Positions 31,997 to 43,384 of a stretch of DNA of 64,000 nt are shown here, piece after piece. This DNA comes from Ilyonectria destructans. Its lineage: Eukaryota; Ascomycota; Sordariomycetes; Hypocreales; Nectriaceae. A model generated the notes under the pieces. The model saw nothing but the letters and a program-made list of their open reading frames with translations. It made no database searches and was not told the DNA's origin. The stretch covers positions 1,612,001 through 1,676,000 of the forward strand of contig JAHEWK010000015.1 in assembly GCA_020740775.1 (NCBI GenBank), given 5' to 3'. Each line of letters starts with the position of its first letter. The stretch's first letter is position 1. A program made the position numbers and the translations under genes.

Positions 31997-33960
31997 ATGG
32001 CTGCTACCGAGCATGATAGTTTGGCTTCTACCATTCAACACTCACTGAGTGGTGAGTTGCCGTCAAAAGTCAAGTATGGCACCAAGTCGCTCAGCATCTT
32101 CGCCGTCGTCCTACCTAGGTACGTATATGAAATTGAATAGAAGATCTCCGGTCCTGTCGTAGCTGACCGTTATGCCCAGCGTCTGGTCCTACGCCGCTTC
32201 GACGTATGCGACCGGTCTCTACGCTGGAGGAATGCCCATTTTCATCCACGGTACTCTTGGTGTGGGATTTGCCCTCAGCATGGTCTGCGTCAGCTTGGCC
32301 GAGTTTGGCTCCGCCTTTCCCTCCACAGCAGGCTGCACATATATAGCCACGAAGCTGGGTGGACCAAACTGGGGCAGGATAGCGGTATGTGACTAGCACA
32401 TTGAAATGCACTCCGTGGCGGGCTCAGGCTGACGTGCTCTCCTAGGGATTCTTCACCGGTGGATTCCACCTCTTTGGTTCCTTGACCACCCCGCCAGCAT
32501 TGATCATTGCCTTGTCCCAGAACTTTACCACCGCGGTCAACATATTACATCCTAGCTGGACACCTGAACGGTGGCAAACCTTTCTGATTTACTTGTTCTG
32601 GAACGCCTTTTTCCTTGTGTTTACTCGAGGTGGCGGCCGTTTCTTGAACAAGCTTAGCGACGCTGGAGGTGAGAAAAGGGAGCCTCGTGCCGTCTATCCA
32701 TCCGCTCACCATAACTGACGCGTTGTCTCAGGCTTCCTTGTCTTTACGGGTCTTTTCGTAACCATTGGCCTTATGCTTGGATATACCACCGCCGAAAACT
32801 CTTCTAGGTACGTGTTGTTTTCGATCCTTTATGGAGTAACCCCCTTCCTGACATAAGAGGCGATAGCTTTGTGTGGTCCGACTTCCAGAACTTCACGGGG
32901 TGGAACGACGGAATCTGCGCCCTTCTCGGTCTGAGCGCTCCAATGTACTCCTACGGACCGGTCCATTGGCTATTAAATATGGCCGAAGAGGTGAGAGACC
33001 CTCGCAGGTCAGTTCCGATTGCGATCGCCTGGCAACAAATTGGAAACATTGCTACGTGAGTGCCCCATTCTCGCCTTCCGCGATGTAAGCTTGGATTGCT
33101 TATGACTGTTGAATGCAGACTGTTCGCATTCTACGTTGCCGCCGGTTACGCTGTTGTCAATTGGCAGGAACTCGTGTTAAGCACATACCAGGCCCCGGTT
33201 GGCGCCTTGTTCGAACAAGCGCTGGGCTCTAGGGGCGGCGCCGCTGGCTTGCTCTTCGTCATAGTCTTCATGTCATTGTTCAGTGTCATGGCATACATCA
33301 GTGCAAATATTCGGCTTTGCTGGGCGTTCGCCAAGACAGGAGCTTGTAAGAATACCCCCACCTCGAGCGCGCCTTGTTGAGCTGGTTGCACAGAATTTAT
33401 TTAACTCGACCTCCATAGTGCCTTACCAGGAATGGCTTTGCAAGCTCGATAAACGCGACGAGACACCCAATAACGTCTTGTACGTGCAATCGGTCGTCAA
33501 TATCATTTTCGGATTGATATACGTTGGCTCACCGCAGGGCTTTTGGATTATCCTCGGGTCCAGCGGTCTGTCGTTCACCATGGGTTATCTGTCCATGTTC
33601 ATCGTCTACGTGGCGACGAAAGGCAAGTATATGACTAGAAACGGATGGTTTAAGCTGCCTCGACCCGTCAGCATTTCCTTCGCCCTCTTTAACATATGCT
33701 TCCTCCTACTCCAGTGTATTATTTACGCACTACCGCCAATATATCCTGTAACTGCGAAAAACATGAACTACTCTTGCGTCTTCGGTGTCGCCATGTTTAT
33801 CTTCCTCAGCGTGGTCTGGGTAATTTCCGGGCGGCAAAATTACGTGGGATATCCTGAGCCAACATTGATCGGTTTACGTGTGATGGATCTCAGGGTGGAA
33901 GAATGTGCAAGTGGGAGCAGATCGGAGGCGGTACCTGAAAAGACGGTCAAGTCCGGATAA
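31997..33960 (+). CDS. APC-superfamily amino acid/choline/GABA-type permease, 530 aa
   Basis: Takes up amino acids, GABA, choline or polyamine-like amines at the plasma membrane. Seven exons: 31997-32118, 32180-32384, 32446-32668, 32732-32807, 32858-33055, 33119-33345 and 33419-33960. All six introns are GT-AG, 50-73 bp, and phases join without breaks. The product has about 12 hydrophobic helices; recognisable points are VWSYAASTYATGLYAGGMPI, the consensus LAEFGSAFPSTAGCTYIATK, the MYSYGPVHWLLNMAEEVRDP segment (equivalent to the conserved 'D-x-x-x-H-x-x-EE' stretch of fungal GABA/choline permeases, here with GP in place of the usual acidic residue) and RRSVPIAIAWQQIG. Length is typical. It directly precedes the amine oxidase and agmatinase genes on the same strand, so it may import their substrates (inference). 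Confidence 0.9.
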
Positions 33961-34929
33961 AATAGCTAAGGCTATGAGATGGACATTCTTTTATCGAGAA
34001 CAGCAGGCGGTAGGACAGCTTGGGGGGAGAGGATTATGAGAAGTTGTTTTCTTAGCCTATTATTAGGATCAGACTGCAGAAGCTTATTGATGCCCATCAA
34101 CAGTCGTTTCAACAGTGCGGTTCACGAGTACAGTTTCTGCACTGCTCAGAAATGAGCAATGTGTCTACCCTCGGTGACAAGAGGTCATATCACAATACGT
34201 ACGGGTGAATATGGCCTTGTCATTGAATTTTTTTATTTTTTTTTAAATGATCTCGAAATCCAGTATCGCACAATCTCAACTCTCAGAAATAGAAAGAGAG
34301 ATGTGAAGCACCGAGTTTTTCCTGCGGCAATTAGCCTCTGGAATCTCTTGGGGACCTCCAGGCGCAGCTTCAGGCTCCCGCGGGGAGCTGGTCATCCTCT
34401 TCCTCAGGCCTTGACGGCATTTTCAGGCATCAAAAAGGACGGACTTTCCCGTACATTCCTTTTTTGAGTTCACCAATGGCCGCTCGAATCGAATGGGGTC
34501 AACTTGATTGGTAACCAAATGATTTTTTGGAGCTCAACCTCGGAGGGGCTTTTTTCGTGTACTTTTTCGTGTACGGTAAGGACTAGAGGAGAGAGCTTTC
34601 TCGGACCCAGAGTTGGTTAGGTTGGTTTCGAGCCATGCTTTGTTAGCGTTCTGCAGCATTGATAAGGCGGGACACTACGCCAGTCCCACTCCAAGACCTC
34701 TGCCGCAAAGATTTCCAAAATAAGTAAATGTGCCGATCCCCTGTCCTTGTTGCAAGCCCGAGGCCAGAGTGACTCTCGATATTTCTGTCCAGTCCCCTCA
34801 CCTCTTGATTACCGCGCAACCTCGAGGAAAATATTGCTTTCCCCAATTAAGAGAGCTCTAAACCAGTATCTGCTGTCCTCTTCATTGAACTACTCCGTTT
34901 CATCGAAGCCTCTTCTTCCTCCATTCAAT
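33961..34929. other. Intergenic
   Basis: No gene recognised. Includes a T-rich run near 34229-34245 and a pyrimidine-rich leader (34880-34925) just before the amine oxidase ATG. Confidence 0.5.
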
Positions 34930-37218
34930 ATGACTGTATCGAGTATGTCTGCGCTAGCTCCTCTTTCCGGTGAAGAGATCAAGAAAGCCTATTTGATCCT
35001 TCAGCATTACGTTCCGGAAGGCACACCTTTGCAAATCAAGGTGTTGACTCTCCAGGAGCCTCTCAAGGAGGACGTTTTGGCATACCTTGATGCCAAAAAG
35101 CACGGACGACCGGTGCCAACTATAGAGAGACTGGCTTTCGTCTCCTACTATCGCAAGTTCACGGTAATTAAGTCCTGGAACCTTGTTTGTTTAGCGCCAT
35201 CTCTAATTTTCCGACTCTCAGGATCAATTGTATGAGGCTATCGTGAGCCTGTCGGCTGGCAAGGTTGTAAGAAATACTCGCATGCCCGCCGATGTACATG
35301 GTCAACTTGATGCCACGGAAATCGGCGAAATCATCGAAGCCGCACTAGGAAATGATGAAGTCCAGGCTGCTATTGCGAAGCTTCAATTGCCCGAGGGAGC
35401 TGTCGTAGTTGTTGAGCCTTGGATGTACGGTGAGTCGATGAAACCTGATCCTGTGACTGAAGTCGTTCACAGAGAGTTGACTGAATCCAGGCTCGGATGG
35501 GGTGGCGGATTCGCGGCGACAATATCAGTGCTATCTGTATATGCGAGACCCGAAAAACTCCCAGGAGCCTGATTCGAACCACTACACCTTTCCTTTGGGT
35601 TTCTCGCCAGTTCTGGATGCAATCACAAAAAGGCTGGTCCGCATAGACATACTCCCCATGTCCAATGATCAGAAGGACGACGAGATTACACCATGGACCG
35701 CAGTGCCTCCAAACGAGTATCTGCCTGAACTTCAAGAATCTCTTCGCAGCGATCTTAAACCACTCCATGTCGTCCAACCCGAAGGTGCCAGCTTCAACAT
35801 AACAAGGTTTGGCGAGACGGGCTACCACATAGAATGGCAGAAATGGTCGTTTCAAGTGGGCTTCAACGCACGCGAAGGGATCGTTCTGTATAATGTATGA
35901 CGCCGTCTAGAGATGCCCGTGTATCGCTAATAACCCTCACCTAGGTTCACTACGACGACAGAAGCGTTTTCTTTCGTCTATCACTTTCTGAAATGGCGGT
36001 TCCTTACGGGGATCCCCGGATGCCGTACCATAAGAAGTCAGCGTTCGATCTCGGCGATGCAGGCGCCGGCAGCACAGCAAATAACCTCAGCCTAGGATGT
36101 GACTGCTTGGGGCTCATTCAGTATCTCAGTTTCAATATTTCTGATGATAAAGGTCAGCCCTCTCTCAAGAAGAACTGTATATGCATCCACGAGCAAGATG
36201 CTGGCATCAGCTGGAAACACACCAACTTCCGCACTGACAGAGCAGTCGTGGCACGCAACCGTGAGCTGGTACTGCAAAATATTCTCACCTTGGGCAATTA
36301 TGAATATATTCTTGCCTTCATCTTCAATCAGGCGGGAGAAGTCCACTACGAAGTTCGTGCAACGGGAATACTCAATACGCAGCCAATCAAACCCGACATT
36401 AAGGAGTCCCCTTATGGAACGGTGGTGCACCCAGGCGTGCTAGCGACCGTCCACCAGCACATGTTCTGCCTCAGAGTCGACCCAGCTATTGATGGCCACC
36501 GAAACCGCGTTGCATATGACGAGGCACACCAGATACCCCGTCACCCAGAAGCTAACCCTCACGGTGTGGGGTATGCAGTTTCTGAGGCGGTTGTAGAGAC
36601 TTCAGGAGGCTACGACCTCGACTATTCAAAGAACAGGACGTACAAAATTCAAAACTCTGCTGTAAGGAATCCGGTCAACAACAAGAGCGTAGGTTTCAAA
36701 ATCCATATGCCCGCTTTCCAGCCCCTCCTGGCAGATACTGAAAGCTTCCACTACCGACGAGCCGAATTCGCGGATCACCATATCTACGTGACAAAGTACA
36801 GGGACGACCAACTCTACGCGGGCGGCATGTACACCAACCAATCTCGGGGAGGCACTGGAGTTCGATCTTGGGCTGCTGCTGGGGACAATGTAAAGGACGA
36901 GGACATTGTTGTATGGATCAATTTCGGTCTTAACCACGTAAGTCATGGCACTTCTATGACCATATTAATGGCCTTGAGATACTAACGAGTCACTTTAGGT
37001 CCCAAGAATTGAGGATTTTCCGGTGAGTTTCCACTTAAACTCGCTGCACTTACTATGAAGCTAAATTTATCTAGGTAATGCCTGCCGAACACATTCGGGT
37101 GGCGCTAAAGCCCGTCAACTTCTTTAACAAGAACCCAGCTATTGACGTTCCACCTGCAACGCAATTTGTCAATAAGTCCCAAGAACTAGAACAATGTGGG
37201 TGCGACCCACACCTGTAA
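34930..37218 (+). CDS. Copper amine oxidase (primary-amine oxidase, topaquinone type), 668 aa
   Basis: Oxidises primary amines to aldehyde, ammonia and H2O2; fungal forms are often peroxisomal and used for nitrogen supply. Six exons: 34930-35163, 35222-35429, 35491-35894, 35945-36937, 36999-37022 (24 nt) and 37075-37218. The first in-frame ATG of a normal N-terminus is at 34930, followed by APLSGEEIKKAYLILQ. Catalytic residues are present: proton-abstracting Asp at about 317 (KKSAFDLGD), cofactor-precursor Tyr at about 401 in LGNYEYI (N-Y-E/D), copper ligands His 452 and 454 in TVHQHMF, and the third His at about 613 at the exon 4/5 border (NFGLNH, then VPRIEDFP). Spacing agrees with yeast amine oxidases. 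The C-terminus ends CGCDPHL and has no clear SKL. Its neighbour agmatinase makes putrescine, a possible substrate. Confidence 0.95.
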
Positions 37219-37987
37219 GGGACAATTGGTACATAGTGGGAGGATAGATAGAAAATATAGTTTTTTTCTTACCATATAACTACATATACATCTATCTCAT
37301 ATCTACAAGATGCCTTAAATGATTGCTATACAACGGGTGATACAGGTCAATGCCAATGCTTCAGCTTTTTACAGCTTCTGTTAAACATAGCCAGCGCATA
37401 GACGGGTTCAAATCTCATGCTGAGTCTGAAAACCAATAGTCTCGAGCGTGTCATGCTCCTCATGTGTGCATTCTTCAACCCGGGGCACTGCGGCTCCGGA
37501 GAACCGAAGAGCATGGCCGTCACTGGACAGAGAGAAAGAGACGATACGGGCCAATTCCGGGTGAACCGAGAATCCCATTTTCAGAGGCTGAACAGCGGGA
37601 CATTTGCCCGATTGGGAGCAACTACGTAATCTCAATCCAACCGATCGCGGGCCTCACACCCCTCCACAAAAACATTACCAACAACAATTGGCTAACGTAA
37701 AAGGGGACACTTCCCTCTGGGGGTTCCCTTAATCCCTTGCAAGTGTTTATCTTCCCGGAATATTCTCTAGCTCTAGCTACATATATCCGCTCCGCAAGTT
37801 CGACGTGTCTTCCTGAAAACAGTCAGCTCTCCAGATCCTAGGAGAGTTTCAGTACACAAGCGCTTCTATACGTACCCTTTCTCCCCTGAACGCCGTAAGT
37901 CTTGTGGTCCTTTTCCTATTGAGGTATCGGAGTGATAATCCTTTGTACCAGGTAGTCCTAGTGGAGATCGATCATTCATTCAGTCAC
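37219..37987. other. Intergenic
   Basis: No gene recognised; contains the amine oxidase 3' end (T-rich at 37260) and agmatinase promoter. Confidence 0.5.
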
Positions 37988-39475
37988 ATGGCGCCAACAC
38001 TCAAAGGGCTGGCAATCTCCTTGCTTTTGCTGGCTACTCATAGCGATGCTAAGATGAAGATAACGCCTCGAGCACAAGATACCCAACACGTGTTCGCGGG
38101 GGATCATGCACCAAGGTCTTTCGTTGAGCGATCTATCTTTGGGTCTCGGAGCCGCGTGGGGCCACTAGAAATCTACGAGGAGGACGACGATCAATTGCGC
38201 GAGGAATGCTACTCACAGCCCGACTCTTCCCTGGGTGGGTTGCTGTATGGTGGCAGCATGAGCTTCGCTCACCTTCCTCAACCTGATTGCTTCTCCCGGG
38301 ACAGCGAAGAAGAGTTTGACATTGCGATTGTGGGAGCTCCGTTTGACTTGGGTGTATCGTACCGTCCCGGTGCTCGATTTGGCCCAGCTGCTACAAGGCT
38401 GAACTCCCGAAGGTTCCATGCACTTATGGCCTATAGGTAGGTGCCACATATGATGGAGTCCGGTGGCGCGGATAATGATCTGTGTAATATGACTGGATGG
38501 CTTTGTTTACTGACGTGTTTGTCCTACAACAGTACCGACCATCCATCGCTCAACCCTCTCACTTCATGGGCCAAAGTAGTGGACTGTGGCGACATTATCA
38601 ACACCCCGTTCGATAAGCTAGTAGCCATCAAGCAACTACAAAAAGGGAGCCAGGCACTTCTGTCTGGCAAGACAAATAACACTGAAAAGAGTAATCAAAG
38701 AAGAGCTATCACGATCGGTGGTGATCACACAATCAGTATGTGCCGAAATGTGCAAGGCAAAATGCCACGTCTGTGCAAGATGATTGACATCCAAATCAGG
38801 TCTCCCGGCAGTTCGCGCTCTCTCCTCTGTCTGGGGCCCGGTTGCTATTCTTCACTTTGACTCGCACCTCGACACCTGGGATCCCAAGATCATTGGCGGC
38901 GGGCTGTCCAAATACAGTGACATTAACCATGGCAGCATGTTTCATATGCTTGCCGAAGAGGGCTCCATATCGAACAATTCCAACATGCACCTTGGCACTA
39001 GATCTATGCTGATGGATGAACACGCGGATTTGGACAACGATGCCCGCTGCGGATTCTCCATGGTCAAGGCAAGCGATATCGACCGGCTTGGAGTTGACGG
39101 GATCGTCGACAAAGTCAAAGCCCGTGTCAAGGACTTGCCCACATATGTGAGCATCGACATCGACTCACTCGATCCCGGTAAGTTCTTTAGCTCTTTTTGA
39201 GCTGCGATTTATCAAAGAGACTGACTGGAATATCAGCTTTCGCGCCAGCAACCGGGACCCTTGAGGCCGGTGGTTGGACGACACGTGAGCTCTTTCAAGT
39301 GCTTAGAGGTCTGTCAAAGGCTGGCATCAATATCGTGGGAGCAGATGTCGTCGAGTTTTCCCCAGTGTACGATAATGGCTCCGAGACCACCGGTATGGCC
39401 GTCGCCCACATCGTTTATGAATTGTTGCTGTGGCTGGTACAGGTGCCAGTATTAGCTCCTACTTCCGTGGCATAA
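37988..39475 (+). CDS. Agmatinase / ureohydrolase-family protein with signal peptide, 422 aa
   Basis: Hydrolyses agmatine (or another guanidino compound) to putrescine and urea using two Mn2+. Four exons: 37988-38436, 38533-38735, 38800-39177 and 39237-39475; introns 96, 64 and 59 bp. The N-terminus is a signal peptide (MAPTLKGLAISLLLLATHSDA), so the enzyme is probably secreted or vacuolar, as in several fungal agmatinase-like proteins. Arginase-fold metal motifs are complete: GGDHTIS, then HFDSHLDTWDP (D-x-H-x-D, with Ser where bacteria have Ala), and SIDIDSLDPAFAPATGTLEA. Substrate-pocket sequence GVSYRPGARFGPAATR is typical of agmatinases. GGWTTREL and VGADVVEFSPVYD complete the fold. Agmatine specificity is inferred from family resemblance. 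It sits 0.8 kb from the copper amine oxidase, which could oxidise the putrescine formed. Confidence 0.92.
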
Positions 39476-40168
39476 TGTGAAGTTGTGGCTGAACGATGTA
39501 TTATAACTTAGACATTGGGACTATCATACAAGACTCGTTTAATCCGCGGCTTTGAAGGCAATCCCCCTCTGCTTGAGAGGTTTTATCTGACTATCCCTAC
39601 TGTGTGTATGTAGGTCTACTCACTAGACATGTTACATGAGACTTGATAGCAAATGTAATGTAGAATACGCAATTACAGACATAGCGCAAATATAATTTCG
39701 AGTTCCATATTAAAATATTTCGGTTTAAGGGACCAGGTATAAAGCTGGCTAACAATTAGAGTAAGGATGCTATACGGAGTAGATGTCGATAAAATATCCA
39801 GTAGACTACAGGGTGATCAGGTTAGGTTGGGGTGTAGTCAGACTTAGCTCCGAGGAGGTAAATCTAGTCAAGGTGTTTAAGAGGGGTAAATGGGTAAATA
39901 GGGCAAGATACGGAGTCATGAGACGCAAGGGACACACAATAAGATTAGCTTAAACATAACGGGTTTGATCAATTCGATAAACTCAAAGCCATCATCAACA
40001 TATCTATTTTCCTTGTGAAATGATGATTAATCAAAATACCCTTCTACGGGCCGTGTCATCCCAGATTACATGTCTGATCCCTACATTAGTCTGGTGGGCC
40101 AGTCAGTCTGAGTTTGAGTGAGTAGACTATAAGCGTGAAGTTAAGATAGTGCCAGCATTAGATTGAGT

Positions 40169-40381
40169 CAAGACCGGGACTATTTCCTATTTTGTATATT
40201 CACGATAATGCTACTTTTTCGACCATCGGATTCTAGATGTCGAGCGCTGTGTTCGGGCTCCGGTCTCCGGCCTCCAGGCGCTGGGCGCCGGGACCCGCGC
40301 GTTCCAGGACCCGCGCACTCCAAGACCCGCGCGCTCCGAGTAATATCGGGCTTCGATCCTTGTCACGGGCCTAGCGCAACT
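40169..40381 (+). repeat. Dispersed repeat R3, copy 1
   Basis: Closely similar to 42015-42201: both start AAGACCGGGACTATTTCCTA, contain CATCGGATTCT and a GC-rich core, and end CTTCGATCCTTGTCACGGG. Confidence 0.8.
40291..40338 (+). repeat. 16-bp minisatellite, three units
   Basis: Three tandem units of GGACCCGCGCGTTCCA with single-base variants inside repeat R3. The second R3 copy has about two units. Confidence 0.85.
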
Positions 40382-40794
40382 GCCCGTTGGCAATGTGGGG
40401 CAAGCCGCCTACCAACCTCGTCCTGGGGTTGGTCTGGAAACCCTATGTTAGCCGGTTTAAATTCGCCTTAAAGTTCCAAAAAACCTTAAGCCTCGTAATT
40501 GTAGTTGTCTAAAGGTCCTTACAAGATGCAGTTGTGAGGGATGGGGTATAGGTAAGGGAGTAGGAAGGCAAATATACTGGTAGATAGCAGTTGGTTAGTG
40601 GGGGGACAATAGTAACTATATTAATCTCTAACTCTTTTATATTATATAGAGGTAGTATAGATAATAGCCCTTTAGAGTGCTAGCTTAAGAGTAAATTTAA
40701 ATAAGAATATTAGGGTATTAAGTTGTGAGAGTTAGGGCGATAAGAGACAGCGCCTCACCCTACCCTAGAGCAAGGCCGCCCCGAAGCAAACCGT

Positions 40795-41311
40795 GCTATT
40801 TACAACTTCTGGGCCCGAAAGGTCAGAGAAAGGATCGCATACCCATTCAAGAGAGACATCATGGCATGTTTGTCAACGGTTTTCCAAACGCTTTCACCAT
40901 GTATAGCCCCCAAGGTACGCCCGTACATGTAGCACTCCGCTTTCCCAGCAAGGGAACGCTAATGTCTCCTTCTAAGCCCCTACTGCCTTTTCGAATGGAC
41001 CAACAATCCTAGAATTCCAAGCAGATCTAGTCACCGAAACAATGGCTCGTATGGAAAGAGAAGGAATTTACTCAATCGAAGCCACCTCGCAAGCAGAAGA
41101 TGAGTGGGAAAAGGCCACCAATGCCACAGTACAAGGAACTCTGATGAATGGGACGAATTCCTGGTGGAATGGCGGCAATATCCCAGGCAAGAAGATCCAG
41201 ACTCTCGTCTTTAATGCAGGGATAGCTCGATATGAAGAAATTTGCAGGGATAAACTATCAGCATGGGAAGGCTTTGATGTTGACAAGAAGGCCTCTACGA
41301 GCTTGGCTTAA
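40795..41311 (+). pseudogene. Baeyer-Villiger-type flavin monooxygenase relic with internal deletion
   Basis: Two separate parts of a flavin-dependent Baeyer-Villiger monooxygenase are joined. The first (from 40795) reads YNFWARKVRERIAYPFKRDI, matching the middle of such enzymes. At about 40865 it runs directly, in another frame, into the C-terminal part MFVNGFPNAFTMYSPQ. A well-formed 62-bp intron (40915-40976) then leads to APTAFSNGPTILEFQADL, MARMEREGIYSIE, AEDEWEKATNATVQGTLMN, NSWWNGGNIPGKKIQ and a stop at 41309-41311. Roughly 150-200 codons between the two parts and the whole FAD/NADPH N-terminal region are absent. The C-terminal exon has no internal stops, so the loss may be fairly recent. 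The expected length of intact members is about 550-650 aa. Confidence 0.75.
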
Positions 41312-41549
41312 GAGAGTATGACGCCGACATTACCGCGCCAACAATCTGAGCCGTATTGGGTTTACATTTGGAGGGAGATGAGGGTGTTAGACTTGGCCGT
41401 GGGTAGCAGATAACTTCGGTTATATACACTCTGACTCTATGGCTTTGATCTATCTGTTGATATTGAGTAAAGCTAAAACAAAAAAAAAGCTAAATACATT
41501 CTGACTCTTATGCAACTCCCAGTGCATTCCAGCATGAAATTCGGTTCGG

Positions 41550-41783
41550 TCTGTTGCATCTAGCAGATGGAAACGATCATATGTATGAGAAGCTCTTGAT
41601 ATTCTTCCTATCTAATGAGGGTCTTTGGGAGTCTTATAGATGAAAAATGTGATGATGACCTCGGATGACCTCGGACAGCCGAGAGGCTCCGGATGCTTCG
41701 GGGTATTTGGTTTTATCTAGCTATTGACCTGAATTAAGGAAATGCTAGACCGGTGACGAGGCAGGTGGCGATGGACGCCTATG
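41550..41783 (+). repeat. Dispersed repeat R1, copy 2
   Basis: Second copy of the element at 22834-23100, about 30 bp shorter, same orientation. Confidence 0.75.
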
Positions 41784-41849
41784 GATTGACCCTCAAGTGG
41801 CGGAATAAGGCCCGGATAAGAACAACTCTCTGATACCTCAAAATCCTGT

Positions 41850-42003
41850 CTTAGTTATAGGGTGTGAGATTGACCCAAAAAAACCCTCACACAAAAAAGG
41901 GGCCCGGGGCAACAAGGAACATCATCGGACATCAATATCATCATCTTTGGGCTCCACATCATATTGACCCCTATCATCCTGATCGAATTGACCGTACTGG
42001 ATC
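41850..42003 (+). repeat. Dispersed repeat R2, copy 2
   Basis: Diverged counterpart of 22155-22300. Here R2 follows R1, whereas at the first locus R2 precedes R1. Confidence 0.5.
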
Positions 42004-42014
42004 CACTAATAAGT

Positions 42015-42201
42015 TAAGACCGGGACTATTTCCTATTTCGTATATTCACGATAATACTACTTCTTCGAGCATCGGATTCTGGATGCAAAGTATTATATTC
42101 GGGCTGCGGGCTCCGGGCGCCAGGTGCCGGGGCCCGCGCGTTCCGGGACCTGCGCGCTCCGAGCGTCGGGCTTCGATCCTTGTCACGGGTCTAGCGCAAC
42201 T
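42015..42201 (+). repeat. Dispersed repeat R3, copy 2
   Basis: Second copy of 40169-40381 in the same orientation, about 1.85 kb downstream. Confidence 0.8.
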
Positions 42202-42227
42202 AGCGTTCGTTTGCCTGTGGCACTCGT

Positions 42228-42255
42228 TATTCCTTCGACTGTCGTAAGGCAACAC
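42228..42255 (+). repeat. Diverged copy of the 28-bp inverted-repeat arm
   Basis: Matches the arm at 63633-63660 at 25 of 28 positions, including GACTGTCGTAAGGC. Confidence 0.7.
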
Positions 42256-42306
42256 TTACGCCCGTAGAGGGATTCAGACCAACCAGAGAGTGAAAAAGAC
42301 AAGGTA

Positions 42307-42378
42307 GTAGAGTGGGCTATTGTTGGAATCACAAACTGGAACCGTCAAGTCGAACGAACGTTTGCAAGAATGGACTAG
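42307..42378 (+). pseudogene. Truncated MATE transporter 3' end
   Basis: Encodes VEWAIVGITNWNRQVERTFA and RMD then TAG, nearly identical to the last 23 codons of the MATE gene (AEWVIVGITNWDLQVERAF, VRMD) at 30876-30946. Nothing of the transporter is present upstream. The homology continues into the 3' flank. Frame is intact to the stop, so this is a duplicated or deleted remnant of a second MATE copy. Confidence 0.85.
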
Positions 42379-43180
42379 AGAAATCCAGGGCATGTTTGGG
42401 AGTGAAAGCCCGAGGTGGGAGCCGGAGCCTTCCTGCTTTCTAAAAGTAGATCGTCTATTAAAATAACATATAAACAATTATTTGACGCAACTGTCTCATT
42501 ATTTACTCCTAATTTCAATTTAGTTTCTTCAGAGCTATTACCACAGTATGGTTCGCTCTTTATCCTGCCAGAGGTGTGACGATCCGGCTTATCCTGTATG
42601 GGGGGTATAGGGTAGGCTGGAACGTAGGGTGTATGATCTAGTGTGATCAGGACGTCGAGGTGAGCAATGTAGGTCACGGGTCTGGTAATGTGTCAAAAGG
42701 TAGTTTGATGTAACCAGGCCTGTTAATAGCTAAGAGGCTTAAGGCTCCGTTATATACTGTGCACTTTCGTGTGGCTCATTGGTATGGGTTGTGGTCTTAG
42801 TGATGATATCGCGAGTCTCATTGGTGAGCCTGGTGGTCTCATTGCTGAGGTTTGGCCTTGGCACGATGAGACTAGTCTCTCGCGCATGGACGCGGGGGCC
42901 AGTGGGAAGGAAGGAAAACATTGGGTACCGTTACTACCGGTTGTGACCGCCTGGTCCCAACTTGGGCCGTGACAAGAGGCTTGCCGTTAATAAGAGGATG
43001 GGCAACTTGAACAAAAGAGGCGACGGGAACCAAGTTTTTTGGAAAATTGATTTGCTAGTCTTGTGTATAATAAAGCAAGAGCTCTTTTTTCAGCCGGTGT
43101 ACTAGAGCGCTGGTTCCTTTCTCGTGCATGGATGTCCGCATCCTTCCCCGTTGCAAACATTATCTGAAGTTCTAGACACT
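42379..43180 (+). repeat. Segmental duplication, copy B (MATE 3' flank, interrupted by a solo LTR)
   Basis: Similarity to 30947-31280 resumes on both sides of the LTR: 42379-42440 before, and 42980-43180 after (ACTTGAACAAA-GAG, CTTGTGTATAAT, TTCTTTTTT-CAGCC, CCTTTCTCGT-CAT-GATGTCC). Confidence 0.65.
42575..42974. mobile_element. Solo LTR, 400 bp, with 5-bp target duplication
   Basis: Begins TGTGACGATCCGG and ends GGGCCGTGACA (TG...CA, with near-inverted ends TGTGACG / CGTGACA). It is flanked on both sides by AGAGG (42570-42574 and 42975-42979). No retroelement genes adjoin it. Insertion split the duplicated MATE flank. Which superfamily it belongs to cannot be told from the LTR alone. Confidence 0.85.
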
Positions 43181-43384
43181 ACCAGATTCACTCGCTCTAG
43201 CACATTTTTAACGCTCTATATTAATATTAATACAAATAGAAGTTACTGAGAGGAGACTAAATGTTTTTCTTTTCTTTTTTTCTTTTTCCCTACCGTCACA
43301 ATTTGAGCCAGCCCGCAAATGATATTCAGTCCCCCGGTCAAAAATTCAACTTGCAGCCCCTGCAGAATATGGGCCATGGTGAAT

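Larger units (their letters stand above)
39476..40794. other. Intergenic, AT-rich with a GC-rich repeat island
   Basis: Mostly AT-rich non-coding DNA. One copy of repeat R3 lies at 40169-40381. No gene recognised. Confidence 0.5.
41312..42306. other. Gene-free repeat block
   Basis: Contains repeats R1, R2, R3 (second copies) and a diverged copy of the 28-bp arm; no gene recognised. Confidence 0.55.
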
